From contig JAXGGA010003407.1 in assembly GCA_038373865.1 (NCBI GenBank), positions 1 to 64,000 of the forward strand: DNA of 64,000 nt, given 5' to 3'. Shown piece after piece: positions 47,501 through 59,105 of this stretch (positions within the stretch are counted from its first letter, which is position 1; every line of letters begins with the position of its first letter). This DNA comes from Uloborus plumipes (lineage: Eukaryota; Arthropoda; Arachnida; Araneae; Uloboridae). Below the pieces are notes generated by a model. The model was not told where the DNA came from, did not search any database, and saw only the letters and a program-made list of their open reading frames with translations. A program made the translations under genes and the position numbers.

Positions 47501-48603
47501 TGCTTTTGCTAAACTACAATTTGAACTATATTTCAATTCTAAGACGATGTACAGTGCACGCCGGTAACTTGAATCAACCACTTTAGTGAATCAAATCGTC
47601 AATTTTTGCCTTTGAAAAAAAAAGAAGTATCTATCTAAAAGTAAAGTAGCTTTTCACTTTCTCTAAGAATAATCATAAGTACTCTTTTTCCAAGTGATCA
47701 ATTTTAAATGGGATTTTTTTTTTCTTTTTACCATGCTCTCTTGGACACAATACATGCAAAATTACTTCATTGCATGATTAAGGATTAAGGTGAAAAACAC
47801 TGATTTATTTGTTTGAAAAATCATTTCTTTTAGCAAAAGGAACAATTACTAGCAACAGCGAAACATCTGTACGTTTCTCATTACAAAAATTAATGCCAAA
47901 AGACATTTAACACTTCAAGTGACAATTCAATAAATTAATAATAAAGCTAACTCCTTAGTTAAAGTTTTTTAAGTTTTCTCTGTTGCTGAAACAAAAGTAA
48001 ACAAGTGATGCAAAATACCTTTGCAGTGTAAAAAATAAGATCATATAATATTGTCATGAAAATATGCATAAATTCGTTGAAAGTAAGCCCCGAAAATAGA
48101 ATTCATTTATTGAGAACTTGATATATCAAATGAAAAAATTAGTAAGTTTCAACATTCAACTATTTTAACTTCATATTCAAGATGTTCCAGAAAATAAACA
48201 AACAGTGTTATTGAGCAAGAAATTCTCAATCTTTCTCACAGTCGGGTAGAAGAAAAATATGCAGTTAAAACTTCAAAGAAAGGGGGAAGTAACATTTTAC
48301 TCAGCCCAGGGCTGCTGATAGATCGCGAGAATTGCGCACTTTTATAAGAAATCGCAATCAAAAAATTTCCGATACGGGAAGTGCTGGCGACTTTACCACG
48401 TCTGTTACATTAAAACAAAAGGGTAGAAGGGAAAAAAAGAGGAAAATAAAAACGCAGCCATAAAAACTCTGAGAAAGGTGTAACAGATAGTTTCTGAACC
48501 TCAATTTAGCAGAAAGTGCTAAATTGAGGCCCTTTCCACTGTATTTTTCCTTATTGATTCTCTTCCGAACTCTTGAATTATCTTACCGTTAAGACCATCG
48601 ATC

Positions 48604-48721
48604 TATTAACCCTTTAACTGTCAAGTTATTTTGATTTTTAACACTTTTCCAAGCACAAACCCGAGAAACAGTCGGGTTTGACAAAGAGATGAAGCCGAAA
48701 TATGACAGTTAAAGGGTTAAC
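48604..48721. mobile_element. Small MITE with TTAACCCTTTAACTGTCA ends
   Basis: TTAACCCTTTAACTGTCA at about 48607-48624 is the exact inverse of TGACAGTTAAAGGGTTAA at about 48703-48720. The interior is short (about 80 bp). The outer TTAA could be the target duplication, as in piggyBac- or Kolobok-type MITEs. Confidence 0.55.
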
Positions 48722-48756
48722 AATCGTCCAAACACCAAAGCGATTACTTAAAGCTA

Positions 48757-48980
48757 CACTGCCAAAAATGAACTGTTGTTTTTACAGTATTATGCTGGCA
48801 GCCAAGGCTCCAATTTAAAACTCTACAATGCACAGTAACAAACTGTAAAACTAGCAATTTGATTGTTTCTTAATGTAATGTTAGCAGTTTTACAGTTTAT
48901 TACTGTAAAATTAGCAATTTTTTGCAGTTTATTACCATAAAATTGGCTGTATTATACTGTAAAAACAACATTCATTTTTA
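48757..48980. mobile_element. Mariner-like MITE, copy 3 (right end truncated)
   Basis: It begins TA|CACTGCCAAAAATGAACTG and continues with the family's ACAGTTTATTACTGTAAAAT blocks. Near CATTCATTTTTA it is cut by the start of the element at 48981, which replaces the expected CAGTG|TA terminus. Confidence 0.7.
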
Positions 48981-51021
48981 GCCTACTTTCCCATTAAAAA
49001 TAAAAGAGACGAAAAAAGCATTAAAAGTGGCCCAATGCATCTAAAAAATATCGCCAAGTCCAAAAAATATCGCCAAGTCCAAAAAATATCGCCAAGTTCA
49101 AAAAATATCGCCAAGTCCAAAAAAGTCATACGACAAATAAAAAAAAAAAGAAAAAAAAGAAAAAAAAAAAATGAAATAAATATCGAAAAATTAAAAATTT
49201 GAAAGTAGGGTATTGAGATGGGGAATTTGTGTGTCGTCGGTCGGTCGGTCTGTGTGTCCCCCCCCTAATAACTTTTGAATGAACATTCCGATTTGAACGA
49301 AATTTTTTTTGTTGGAAAGATCTCGGCGAGTACAGCTCATTCCCATATTTGATTTTTCGATTTGAACAATTTTTGGTTCAACTTTGAGCCGTTCAAACAA
49401 CCTGTCCCGCGATACTAACTTTTTAGTTAACAGTCCGATTTGAACAAACTTTTTTTTGTTCGAAAGATCTTTTCAAGGATACTTCATTCCCGTATCTACA
49501 TTTTCGATTTGAACAATTTTTCGTTCAACATTGAACCGTTCAAACAAGCTGTCATCCCTAATAACTTTTGAGTGAACAGTCCGATTTAAACAAACTTTTT
49601 TTTTGTTCGAAAGATCTCGGCAAGAATACTTCATTACCGTATTTAAATTTTCAATTTGAACAATTTTTCGTTCAACATTGAACAGTTCAAGCAACCTTTC
49701 CCCACCTAATAACTTTTGAGTGAACCGTCCGAATTGAATAAACTTTTTTTTGCTCGAAAGATTTCGGAGACAGGGCCCGATTACCCAAAAGGCTCAGGAA
49801 GCTTGAGCTTCCCCTCTAAAATTTCTAAGGGCCCAAAAATGGCAGGAAAACTTTTTAAAAACCCCAGTTTCCGCATTTTAATTCAATTTTAATGATAATT
49901 TGCTCAATATAGTTTGGCACAACTGTGTTACTATGGATTTTTATGCTAATTTTGCGAAGTGATAAATCTTATTCAATGACAAACCACCCTTATTTGCTGA
50001 GAATTATAGTGCAAGTATATAGGCTTAACTTAAATCTGAATTTTACTGGGCCACTTTAAGAATAATTTTTGTAGCATTAGTGAGTTTTGTGTCAACGGGC
50101 AGAGTCGTCCGAAAATTTTCTTTAACGAAAAGTGGAGGGCCCCTGCCGGCGACTGAGCTTCCCCTAACTTCAGAGGTTAATCGGGCCCTGTTCGGAGAGA
50201 CTCATTCCCATATTTCACTTTTCAATTTGAACCAGTTTTCGTTCAATGATGAACCGTTCAGAAAATTTTTTAACATGAGCGCCTACTGGGAAATTTAAAT
50301 TGAATGTTGATTCTGAACTTAAAGGCAGATTTCCTTCAACCTAACTTTGTAAAAAAATGGTTTTGATAAATAATGTATTGTAAAGTTCTTTTCTGAATAA
50401 TCTTCTGTGAGGACTCTTATTCCGACTCCGACTCTGCAAACATGGCGGAAATGCAGACTCAGAAAAAAATGACTGATTGGGCAGACGATTTTTTGTTTAT
50501 TTATTTATTTTTTTTATTTAATTTATTATTTTTTTTTTAGCAGACGATTTTTTTCTGTTTACAAAAATTTTTCATTCACGAGAGCATTTTATTCTTTATT
50601 TATATTTAACAACTGCCAACGGATTAAAAATAAAAGTCGAGACATTTTACTAACGAACGAGGTTTTTTTTTTCTTTCTTTGATAAAATGTGTTTTGATGT
50701 TCTTTGTACTTTTATTTTATTTATTAGTTATTTTTCTTTTGAAAACGATTGTGGAATTTTTCTACGGAAGAACTATAACAGTTACATTCTTTAAAAGGTG
50801 CGACAAAACTATTTACTCGTTTATTTACTTTTTACGTGTCCATTTCATCTGATGAGAGAGGTATATTTTGCTTTTAGAAATCAGCTTTAAGTGCTATAAA
50901 GGTATGTTTGACATAATTTTCAGTTTCAGATATTCAAGAGAATATTGATCAGATGCTACAATGCCAATGTCGATGTACGGGAAAGTAGGCTTGTTTAGTT
51001 CTTGACAGAACTTCTTGTTTA
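48981..51021 (-). mobile_element. Minisatellite-bearing element (CTACTTTCCC family), copy 2
   Basis: In inverse orientation to copy 1, it runs from GCCTACTTTCCCATTAAAAA to GTACGGGAAAGTAGGC plus the shared end ACAGAACTTCTTGTTTAG. It includes four tandem 18-bp words AAAAAATATCGCCAAGTC (49043-49120), the ~130-bp unit array (49250-49760) and the conserved ACATGGCGGAAATGCAGACT block near 50440. A hAT MITE is inserted at 49771. Confidence 0.75.
49771..50190. mobile_element. hAT-type MITE with CAGGGCCCGATTA ends
   Basis: It starts CAGGGCCCGATTACCC and ends GGTTAATCGGGCCCTG, flanked by the 8-bp duplication TTCGGAGA (49763-49770 and 50191-50198). The surrounding minisatellite element is continuous once it is removed (GATTTCGGAGA to GACTCATTCC). 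420 bp, noncoding. A relative lies at 60798. Confidence 0.9.
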
Positions 51022-51937
51022 GTGTAGATATTTAGAAAAATACAAAAAAATTAATAAATAAATAAAGCCAAAGTTTTAAATGGGGAACGTTAATGGAAAT
51101 TTCAACTCGTTCGAATACGCCGACTTATCAAAAATCGCAAATACAAAAATGGATCATTCTCATAATGGGGGGAAAAAATGGAGTGCAAAAACAAAAATGG
51201 TAGCATCTCTCTTCAACTCTGCACCGTTCTAAAATAACAAAAAGAAAAATGACATCTCCAAAGAGTAAGACGGAGGAATCTTTTGACTTTACAAGTTCAA
51301 ACGGAAATGGACAATCAAAAAGGAATTAATTACAGAAAAATAGGCAGTAAAAAATTGCATTTTAGTGCATTTTAAGGATTTTTAAGATGTTTTACATATT
51401 TCGAATAAATTTATATAAGCATTTCACAAACAAAAAGTGTCCTCTTAAATTAGGAACTGATTAACTTCACTATAAAATTTTCATCAAGAAGAATTTTTTG
51501 TCGATTAGATGAATTGTCATAAGATCCTTTTCGATTACGTGTATTGAAAGTCCGTGAATGCCGAAGAGTTTTATGTCATATTTTGAACATGAACCTTGTA
51601 ATAAATTTGACCGGTGCAGAAATAAGGAATGGTAATACTTTGTCTTTAAATGTTATAATCTTTTAAAGGATATATTTTATTTTTTAATCTTCTCTCTTAA
51701 AATTTGAAAAATCTCTAATTTCAACCGAGGGTGAGATTTTCTCGCACTTGTTTTCCCCCTTAATAGGAACCTTGAATTTTGCTCTGAACCTGAACATTTA
51801 TATCTCGTTTTATTAAAATGAAATAAAATGCAAGTTTAAATAGGTTAACTTTGATTGAGGTCAAAACAATTTTTATATAATCTTCAATAAACTGTTTCTG
51901 TTCAATAAGTTGCATTTGACATGGTGTTTTTTTTTTT
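51022..51937. other. Sequence between two related elements
   Basis: AT-rich unique-looking sequence between copies 2 and 3 of the minisatellite element. Nothing recognised. Confidence 0.35.
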
Positions 51938-52922
51938 TTTTTTCGAAGGATCTCAGCAAGGATACTTCATTACCGTATTTAAATTTTCAATTTGAACATT
52001 TTTTCGCTCAACATTGAACCGTTCAAGCAACCTTTCCCCCACCTAATAACTTTTAAGTAAACCATTCGAATTGAATAAACTTCTTTTTGTTCGAAAGATC
52101 TCGGAGATCACTTTTTAATTTGAGCCATTTTTCGTTCAATGATGAACCGTTCAGAAAAAAGTTTAGCATTAGCGCCTACGGAGAAATTTAAATTGAATGT
52201 AGATCCTGCACTTAAAGGCGGTTTCCTTCAAATTAACTTTGTAAGAAAATGGTTTTGATAAATATTGGATTGTAAAGTACTTTTCCGAATAATCTTCTGT
52301 GAGGACTCTGATTCCGATTCCGACTCCGCAAACATGGCGAAAATGCAGGCTCAGAAAAAAAATGACTGACTGTGCAGACGATTTTTTATTTATTTATTTA
52401 TTTGTTTTATTTCATGTATTTATTTATTTATTTTTTTTTTGCAGACGATTTTTTTTTTTTTTTGTAGCATTTTTTTTTTTTTTTTTTTTCACGAGAGCAT
52501 TTTATTCTTTATTTATGTTTAACAACTGGCAATGGATTAAAAATGAAATTCGAGACATTTTATTAACGAACGATATTTTTTTTTCTTTCTTTGATAAAAT
52601 GTGTTTTTATGTTCTTTACTTTTATTTATTTATTTATTTTGTTTTTGAAAACGATCGAGGAATTTTTCTATGGAAGAACTATAACAGTTACATTCTTTAA
52701 AAGGTGCGACAAAACTTTATTTATTCGTTTATTTACTTTTTACGTGTCTGTTTCATCTGATGAGAGAGGTATATTTTGCTTTTAGAAATTAGCTTCAAAT
52801 GCTAAAAAGGTCTGTTTGGCATAATTTTTAGTCTCAGATAATCAAGAGACTATTGATCAGAATGCCGATGTCGATGTACGGCAAAGAAGGCTCGTTTAGT
52901 TCTTGACAGAACTTCTTGTTTT
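51938..52922 (-). mobile_element. Minisatellite-bearing element, copy 3 (truncated)
   Basis: It matches copy 2 from the ~130-bp units (TTCATTACCGTATTTAAATT) through the ACATGGCGAAAATGCAGGCT block (near 52332) to GTACGGCAAAGAAGGCTC and ACAGAACTTCTTGTTTTT. The other end is missing and starts at a poly-T run (51925-51943). The open frames at 52299-52785 are repeat read-through full of Phe/Tyr/Leu from TTT/TTA tracts. Confidence 0.75.
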
Positions 52923-54275
52923 TATTTAACTGCGTTATTTTTAAAACTCTAAATTCAATCTTGAATACTGCAACATAACTTTCAACATGTCATTTTGTCA
53001 AAAAGCAAACTGAACATGGTTTTGCTCCTTAACCTTTACTTTCATTTTTGAGTTTTATGTTGAAAACAAAATGTCTCAAAATGATGTTCAATTGAATATC
53101 ATTCTCTATTTATTTTCAGCAGGACATGGAGGAAATAGTATATCTCTTTCAATCTAAAACCCGGATTGAATTGATTTCTTTCAATCAATCTTCTGAAATC
53201 CGGTTAATCTAAAATTATTACGCAAGTTCTACAAAAGTTTGAAAGAACAAGCTCGACCTAGATTAGTCAAATTCAAGAATTTGTTTTGCTATTACCTGAA
53301 AGCAATAACTTTTCTGCAATGTTTATAAAGAAAGTTACTTTCTCATCAGAAACAATACATTAGCTCGACCTGCAATAATCGAATTATAAAATCTAGTTTT
53401 CTTTTTCGCTAAATTTTCTACAATGCCCTAAAAAATATTTTAAGTGCCACGTACAAGAGTAGTCCACATACTAAAAATCGAAAATGCTCCTCAAAACTTC
53501 AGTCACGCACATTTTCCCAGTTCAAATTGAAAGAAAAAAAATTGTAGCTTTGTGGAAAATGGAGAAAACAAACAGAGATTTTAAAGTATTAAATTTGGAT
53601 GGTTTTCAATTTTTATAATTCAAAATCTAAAAGTTTAATTAAAAGATACTGTACAATGAAAAACATGAAGTGACGTAAAGTTATAAGGACTGGCTAAAAG
53701 ATGCTGTCTGCGTCTCTGAACGAACTCCATATTTATAATGACAATTGTTTTATAACAGAAAAAAAATTCATACACTTTTTTTCTGAAATTTTTACACCAC
53801 TTTAGATGTACGTAATATATATACTGCTTAAATAAAAGAAAAGTTAAAGTAATAACGTATTTTTGTATTGCACTTTTATAATTTTCTCTTAAGCAGTTGT
53901 ACATTTCATTTTCTTGAATTAAAATACGATTTTTACTGTGTATAGTAGTTTATGTACCAACAGTGAGTTTAATATTCCGAAATTGTTTTTTTTTAAGGTT
54001 TCTAGATTTATAAGGGAAATTTTACCTATCCATTTTTGCGTGAGTAAAAGAAGAATTTCAGGGTTCTCTGTTCGATATTAAACGCAACTAAACCCGTCAA
54101 TGTGAGTTCTCTTAAAGGGAAATACAAATATCCTGAGAGGAATAAGAGATGAAATATGGAACATTGGCAAAAGAAAACTAAAAATTGCCTCTAAAAGACA
54201 ATCCACACCCTGATTAGGTGTTAAACTATCGAGCATGGGCAAGAGGAAATAAATTCTCCTGAATGGAAATCCAGC
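52923..54275. other. Upstream region, nothing recognised
   Basis: AT-rich sequence without element ends, splice-bounded exons or convincing open frames. Confidence 0.35.
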
Positions 54276-54630
54276 CACAGTGCAAAAAATAAATGTTGTT
54301 TTTACAGTATAATGCAACTAATTTTATAGTAATAAACAGTGAAAGTTTCTAATTTTACCGTAATAAACTGTAAAATTGCTAAGTTTACTGCTTATTACCG
54401 TGCATTTTACAGTTTTATACTGGAATCTCTGCTGCCAGTATTATACTGTTGTTTTTACAGTAGAATACAGCTACATTTTACGGCAATAAACCGTAAAATT
54501 GCTAACTTTACAGAAAGAAACTGTACAATTGCTAGTTTTACAGTTTATTACTGTGCATTTTACAGTTTTAAATTGGAACCTCGGCTGTCGGTATTATACT
54601 GTAAAAAAACAGTTCATTTTTTGCAGTGCA
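54276..54630. mobile_element. Mariner-like MITE, copy 4
   Basis: It begins CAGTGCAAAAAATAAATG and ends TTCATTTTTTGCAGTGCA, with the family's repeated ACAGTTTATTACNGTGCATT and GCTGCCAGTATTATACTG blocks. The open frame at 54339-54647 reads through it and is not a gene. Confidence 0.75.
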
Positions 54631-54944
54631 CCTTAGTAGAAAATTAAAAATCGAGCATTGGAAAGACAGAAAAATATTTCCTGAATGAAAATCAAGCCTT
54701 CTAGTGAAAGTTTAAAATATCAAGCATTAGCAAGAGAAAAAATGCTTCTTGAGAGAAACAAACAATGGAAAAATTCAAATATCTCCCTGAATGTAACCGT
54801 TGTAATGTATGGCCTGACCATTAATGAACTCTACAACTTTCTCGAGTTACGTTTAAAAGCAGAAAAATCCGTCTTTTGTTATCTGAATAAGGATCTTTTT
54901 TGGTAAGCGAAAAAAAATTTAAACTTCGGTCGCAGCTTGTATAA

Positions 54945-55150
54945 ATGGTAGGAGAAACACCCATCTGTTTTGGGGCAAGAAATGGTAACAGCTGTAAAAA
55001 ATGTGGTGCTGTACTGTATGATTCAGAAGACTTTCCGATGAAAGCCTACACCCACAGTTTGAACTTTGCCTGCGTTTTACTCAAAACTGTCAAAAAGCTC
55101 ATTTACATCTCTTTGCTTCTCGCTGTTTCAAATGTAAGTGACGATCATTA
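54945..55150 (+). repeat. Dispersed repeat shared with 33192-33400
   Basis: Second copy of the repeat described at 33192, with the same block order. Short open frames occur in both copies but are not conserved between them. Confidence 0.5.
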
Positions 55151-55369
55151 GCATACTGATCGAATACTAATTTTTTCTCTCAGAGACTCTCTGTTACTTT
55201 TAGATTAGGAAAAGGGGCAGTCTCTGCAAAGCAGTTCCACATAGAGAGAGAGAGAGAGCTTATAGTTTAGATTTAAAGTTAAATATTTTTACTCGTTCAC
55301 TTCCAGTTTTGTCTCAGAGAAACTATTTTATAAACTGTTTTAAGTTCAAAGCAGTTGGTTCAAGACCGT

Positions 55370-55850
55370 AACCAGACTATTGTTTCCGGGAGAGTTTTGC
55401 CAACTCATTTCTCGTGAAATCTAGGATGATAAATAAAATTTGATTTCATGTTCCACATACTATTGCTTTTTTCTACAGTAGATGCCTAAGGGGCATTAAC
55501 ATGAAAAATAAAATAATAACCTATCTTTCCAATGAAGGAGAAAATTCTGAAGTGTACAAAAAATCTTCACCCATTGTTGTGTATGAAATTATGTTTGCGA
55601 AAACTACAATAAATGTAAATACATGCAGATAAATCAATTAATTTGTACTGTCATTCAATAATGATAATTTCATTTTTAAATGAAATTGAAAAGCAAATAA
55701 GAAAATTAAAAATTAAATTGTCAAGATATTATTTTTCAGCAAAAAAGGGCATTGAAAAGTGTTTTTTGGAATAGTTCTCAAACATTTCGGAGGGGGTTTG
55801 AACCCTAAAAACCCACCCCTAAATATGGCCCTGAGTTGGTTTATAATTTT
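55370..55850 (+). repeat. Direct repeat A of a ~0.5-kb dispersed element
   Basis: It shares, in order, with 57280-57860: GTAACCAGA, GGGAGAGTTTTGCCAA/GGGAGGGTTTTACCAA, TTTCTCGTGAAATC, GGGCATTAACATGAAAA and the distinctive closing GGAGGGGGTTTGAACCCTAA then AACCCACCCCT. The closing GGGTTTGAACCC-type sequence looks like an element end. Confidence 0.7.
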
Positions 55851-57279
55851 CCTTGAAAGTAAATAACAGTGAACCATGCATATATGTACTTTAATGAGTA
55901 AATAAAAACATCTATTGTTACGGATAATTACTGCATGTGTAGCACAACAACCACATTAGATTTTTGTTAAATAAGAAGTTAATATATTTTACTACATATA
56001 TTCATATCATAAGTGCATTAAAGATCAAGATTGGTCAATTTTTATGGTCACGAATGGCGAAAAGAAGCAAATTTTTTGTTCGCCAATCCCCTTCGTCTAG
56101 TCAACAGCAACTAAAAAAAAGGAACTAAACAGCAATTTATACTTAAAATTACTTCTAAATATTGTCGGTTTAAATAACGGTTGGTTTCATTAATTAATGG
56201 CATCGACCAAGAACGAAAAGTCTCCTCAAATTCATTCTTTAAAAAAAAGACTTGATTGAAAGTGTTATAAATTCGGTAATATGCTTCGGATAGTATCAGA
56301 TCAATACAACCACACAGCATTTAAAGCACATACTGCTCGTGTTTTTCTCACATGTTATATTGGGTCGAATTTTCTGGATAAACGCACTAGCGTTTCCAGA
56401 ATTTTCAAGTGTGGAGGAGGGGGGCGGGAGAGGTTCATAATGGCAGATACATTTATATTACCGTACTAAAAAATACAATGTGGCAAGAAACAAGAAATTG
56501 AGGGTTTTTATGCCTCTCTCCCCACTACACCCCAGTACAGGTACGTACAAATACATCCCTAAATATCAAAATTATACGAATGAAATAAGAAGGCGTGCCA
56601 CTAAAATAATGATTCTCCGTTGCATCTCCAAAATTCACTATGTGCATTTACACAAATAATGCAGGACGAGGGGGGGGGGGGTCGTTAATACTTAAAACTT
56701 ATCCATTTAAAAAATTGGAAGCAATGTAATATAGTATTCAGTATAGTGGTTTAGTTTCGGCATCAATTTTCACACAGTGGAATTAGAGGCGCAATATTCT
56801 TAAAACATGCAGCAGTTTCAATCAAAGGAGCAGTTTACACATAGCCAGTTTTTAGAACCATCCCGCAAAGTAAAATTGTTCCTGAATTAAGGAATAAGTA
56901 AAAAATGAAGTTTATTGCGCATAGCGGATTTTAGAAGGCGCAACGACAACTTGTAGATATAATAGCAAATGCGATAAAAAAAAAAAAAACAATGTTATGT
57001 AGAAGTGCTCTAATTGAAAAAATATATATATTTGGAGGGACGCACTTCTTTTCAGGTTAGATGTCATCGTTGACGGGTGTTTGTTAGGCTAGAAAAAATA
57101 TAAATTTATAATACTGGTTCTAAATTTAGTTTAAAAAATGATTTTCTCTTTTTTTTTTTTTTTTTCAAAATGCTTTAAAACCAATTTACTCTAAATTCAC
57201 ATTATTTTCACAACTTAAACCAATTTTTTTTAAATACTTACCAAATATTTCGGGAGACGGAGCCATCGGGGGGGGGGGG
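55851..57279. other. Sequence between the two ~0.5-kb direct repeats
   Basis: AT-rich with poly-G runs near 56668 and 57270. No exon or element boundary was recognised. Confidence 0.35.
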
Positions 57280-57860
57280 GCGTAACCAGATTTCAGGTTC
57301 GGGGAGGGTTTTACCAAACATATTTCTCGTGAAATCCACAAAGTAAGTAAAATTTGATTTTTGTTACAATAGATGTTAAAAGGGTATTAACATGAAAACT
57401 AAAAAAAATGAACTTATTTTCAATGAAAAAAAAATCCTGGATAGATGAGTTTACTCATACACGAGCATTCGAAGGAGCACTTTTGAAATTTCTATCTTAA
57501 GACACTTATAAGTTGGGTTAAATATAGAGTTTGGTGCTTACAAATTCGAAGAATTTTGGTGTTTTTTTAGTGGCATTAAAAACTCGAAGGAAAACGTGTA
57601 TTGTTAAGAAATTATGTTTGCAGTAACTACAATAAAAAAAAAAAATACTGCAGGAGAAACACTTAATTTGTACAATTGTTGAATAAGAATAATTTCATTT
57701 TTCAAATGCAGTTAATTATTGCAAAATAAATAAGAAAATTAAAGCAAAATAGCAATAATATTTTTTGAGTGAGAAACTATGCTATATTTTGTATTAGTTT
57801 GGAAAAATTTCGGAGGGGGTTTGAACCCTAAAAACCCACCCCTTAATTACGACCCTGGGG
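57280..57860 (+). repeat. Direct repeat B of a ~0.5-kb dispersed element
   Basis: Second copy of the repeat at 55370-55850, about 100 bp longer through internal insertions, also ending GGTTTGAACCCTAAAAACCC ACCCCTTAATTA-like and next to a poly-G run. Confidence 0.7.
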
Positions 57861-58300
57861 GGGGGGCTACCAACTACACTACTTGCTATATGGTCTTTTT
57901 CCTAACAAAATGTTTTCTCGTCTGCATAACATTGTATTTACCATGGGTACCTGCGATCGCAGGTAGCCATGTATTTACAGAGGGGGGGGGGGTGAAACTT
58001 CAGTAAAAATACCGACAAGTTAGTATACTGCCGGGGGAAGGTAAAGGGCTGTATCTGCCGGAATGAGGTTTTGAGATATTTGAAGAAACTCGTTTTGGGG
58101 GGGGGGTATTTAGGGAAATATTTAAAATTTGACGAGCTTTTTGTTTTTAATTTTCAGTTGAAACCAAATTGGCAAGCTTGTACAAAAAGGCTAAAATACA
58201 ATAGATGACAAAAAACTTTCAAAATGCAAAACCTTAAAATGTATAGGTACTGCCCGTTACTTTCCCACGGCAGTACAATGATGAGTATTGTCAAAAACGT

Positions 58301-58460
58301 ACTTACGTCGAAGGCATGCGAAACAACACGGGCAACGCGACGCAAAGCTGAAAGCCGACTAAAGACGGACTTGGGTGCAGGAATCGGGTCATAACACCTT
58401 ACGTCACCTCCCTCCCCCCACCCGGCTCACCTGAACAACTAACTAAAAGGCGGATCGCTG
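58301..58460 (-). promoter_or_regulatory. GC-rich segment with strong donor, possible distal first exon and promoter
   Basis: On the minus strand a strong splice donor (CTTCGAC|GTAAGTACG, GT at 58306-58305) follows a CpG-rich stretch. A CRE-like motif (TGACGTAA, reverse of TTACGTCA at about 58399-58406) lies roughly 95 bp upstream of the donor. The short open frame through the exon has no ATG start, so a noncoding first exon is the natural reading. It could belong to the Ig-domain gene downstream, implying a first intron of about 18 kb to 40176. This is an inference from splice signal and composition. Confidence 0.3.
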
Positions 58461-58674
58461 CCCATCTATGTAAGCAATGCTCTCCCCGGATTCCAACAAA
58501 GAAAATTATGTTTGCTGAATATTGCGGGTGCATTAGGAAGCTGGCTCTCTTTGCTTCGAACGTTTGTTTTAGAATGGTGTCTACTTTTGAGAGTGCTTCC
58601 TGAAGAAAAAGAAAACAAGATCAGGTCGGAAGATATTCAAGTTCATATCAATTTGAGACAAGGATAGTTTTCTA

Positions 58675-59103
58675 CACTGAAAAAAATGAATGTTGTTTTT
58701 ACGGAATAATACAGTTAATTTTATGGTAATAAATTGTAAAGATTGCTAATTTTACAGTGATAAACTAAAATTGCTAAATTTTACAGTGATAAATTAAAAT
58801 TGCTCATTTTTGCAGTACTATACTGTAAAATTGCAAGTCTTATAGTATTAAACAGTAAAATTGCTAATTTTACAGTTTATTACCGTGTATTTTACAGTTT
58901 TAAACTGGAACCTCTGCTGCCAGTATTATACTGCTGATTTTACAGAATAATGCAGCTAATTTTTACTGCAATAAACTGTAAAATTGCCAACTTTATAGTA
59001 AGAAACTAAAAATGCTAGTTTTACAGTTTATTACCGTGAATTTTACAGTTTTAAATTTTAATCTCGGCTGCCAAAAATTAAAAAACAGTTCATTTTTGCA
59101 GTG
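58675..59103. mobile_element. Mariner-like MITE, copy 5 (best preserved ends)
   Basis: The ends CACTGAAAAAAATGAATG and CAGTTCATTTTTGCAGTG are flanked by TA (58673-58674 and 59104-59105), the target duplication of Tc1/mariner-type elements. The interior is two arms of ACAGTTTATTACCGTGTATT-type words around a GGAACCTCTGCTGCCAGTAT centre. Noncoding and highly self-complementary. Confidence 0.8.
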
Positions 59104-59105
59104 TA

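Larger units (their letters stand above)
46640..48756. other. Intergenic or far-upstream sequence
   Basis: It contains poly-G and poly-C runs near 46707-46760, a fragment related to 29808-30260 (46790-46905), and the GC-rich segment listed separately at 47285. A short inverted repeat at 48608-48720 (TTAACCCTTTAACTGTCA with TGACAGTTAAAGGGTTAA) may be a small MITE of about 115 bp. Confidence 0.4.

Noticed and set aside
52299..52700. Open frame of 133 codons rich in Phe/Leu/Tyr resembling membrane segments
   Set aside because: The hydrophobicity comes from TTT/TTA low-complexity tracts in the third minisatellite element copy; the other copies are interrupted.
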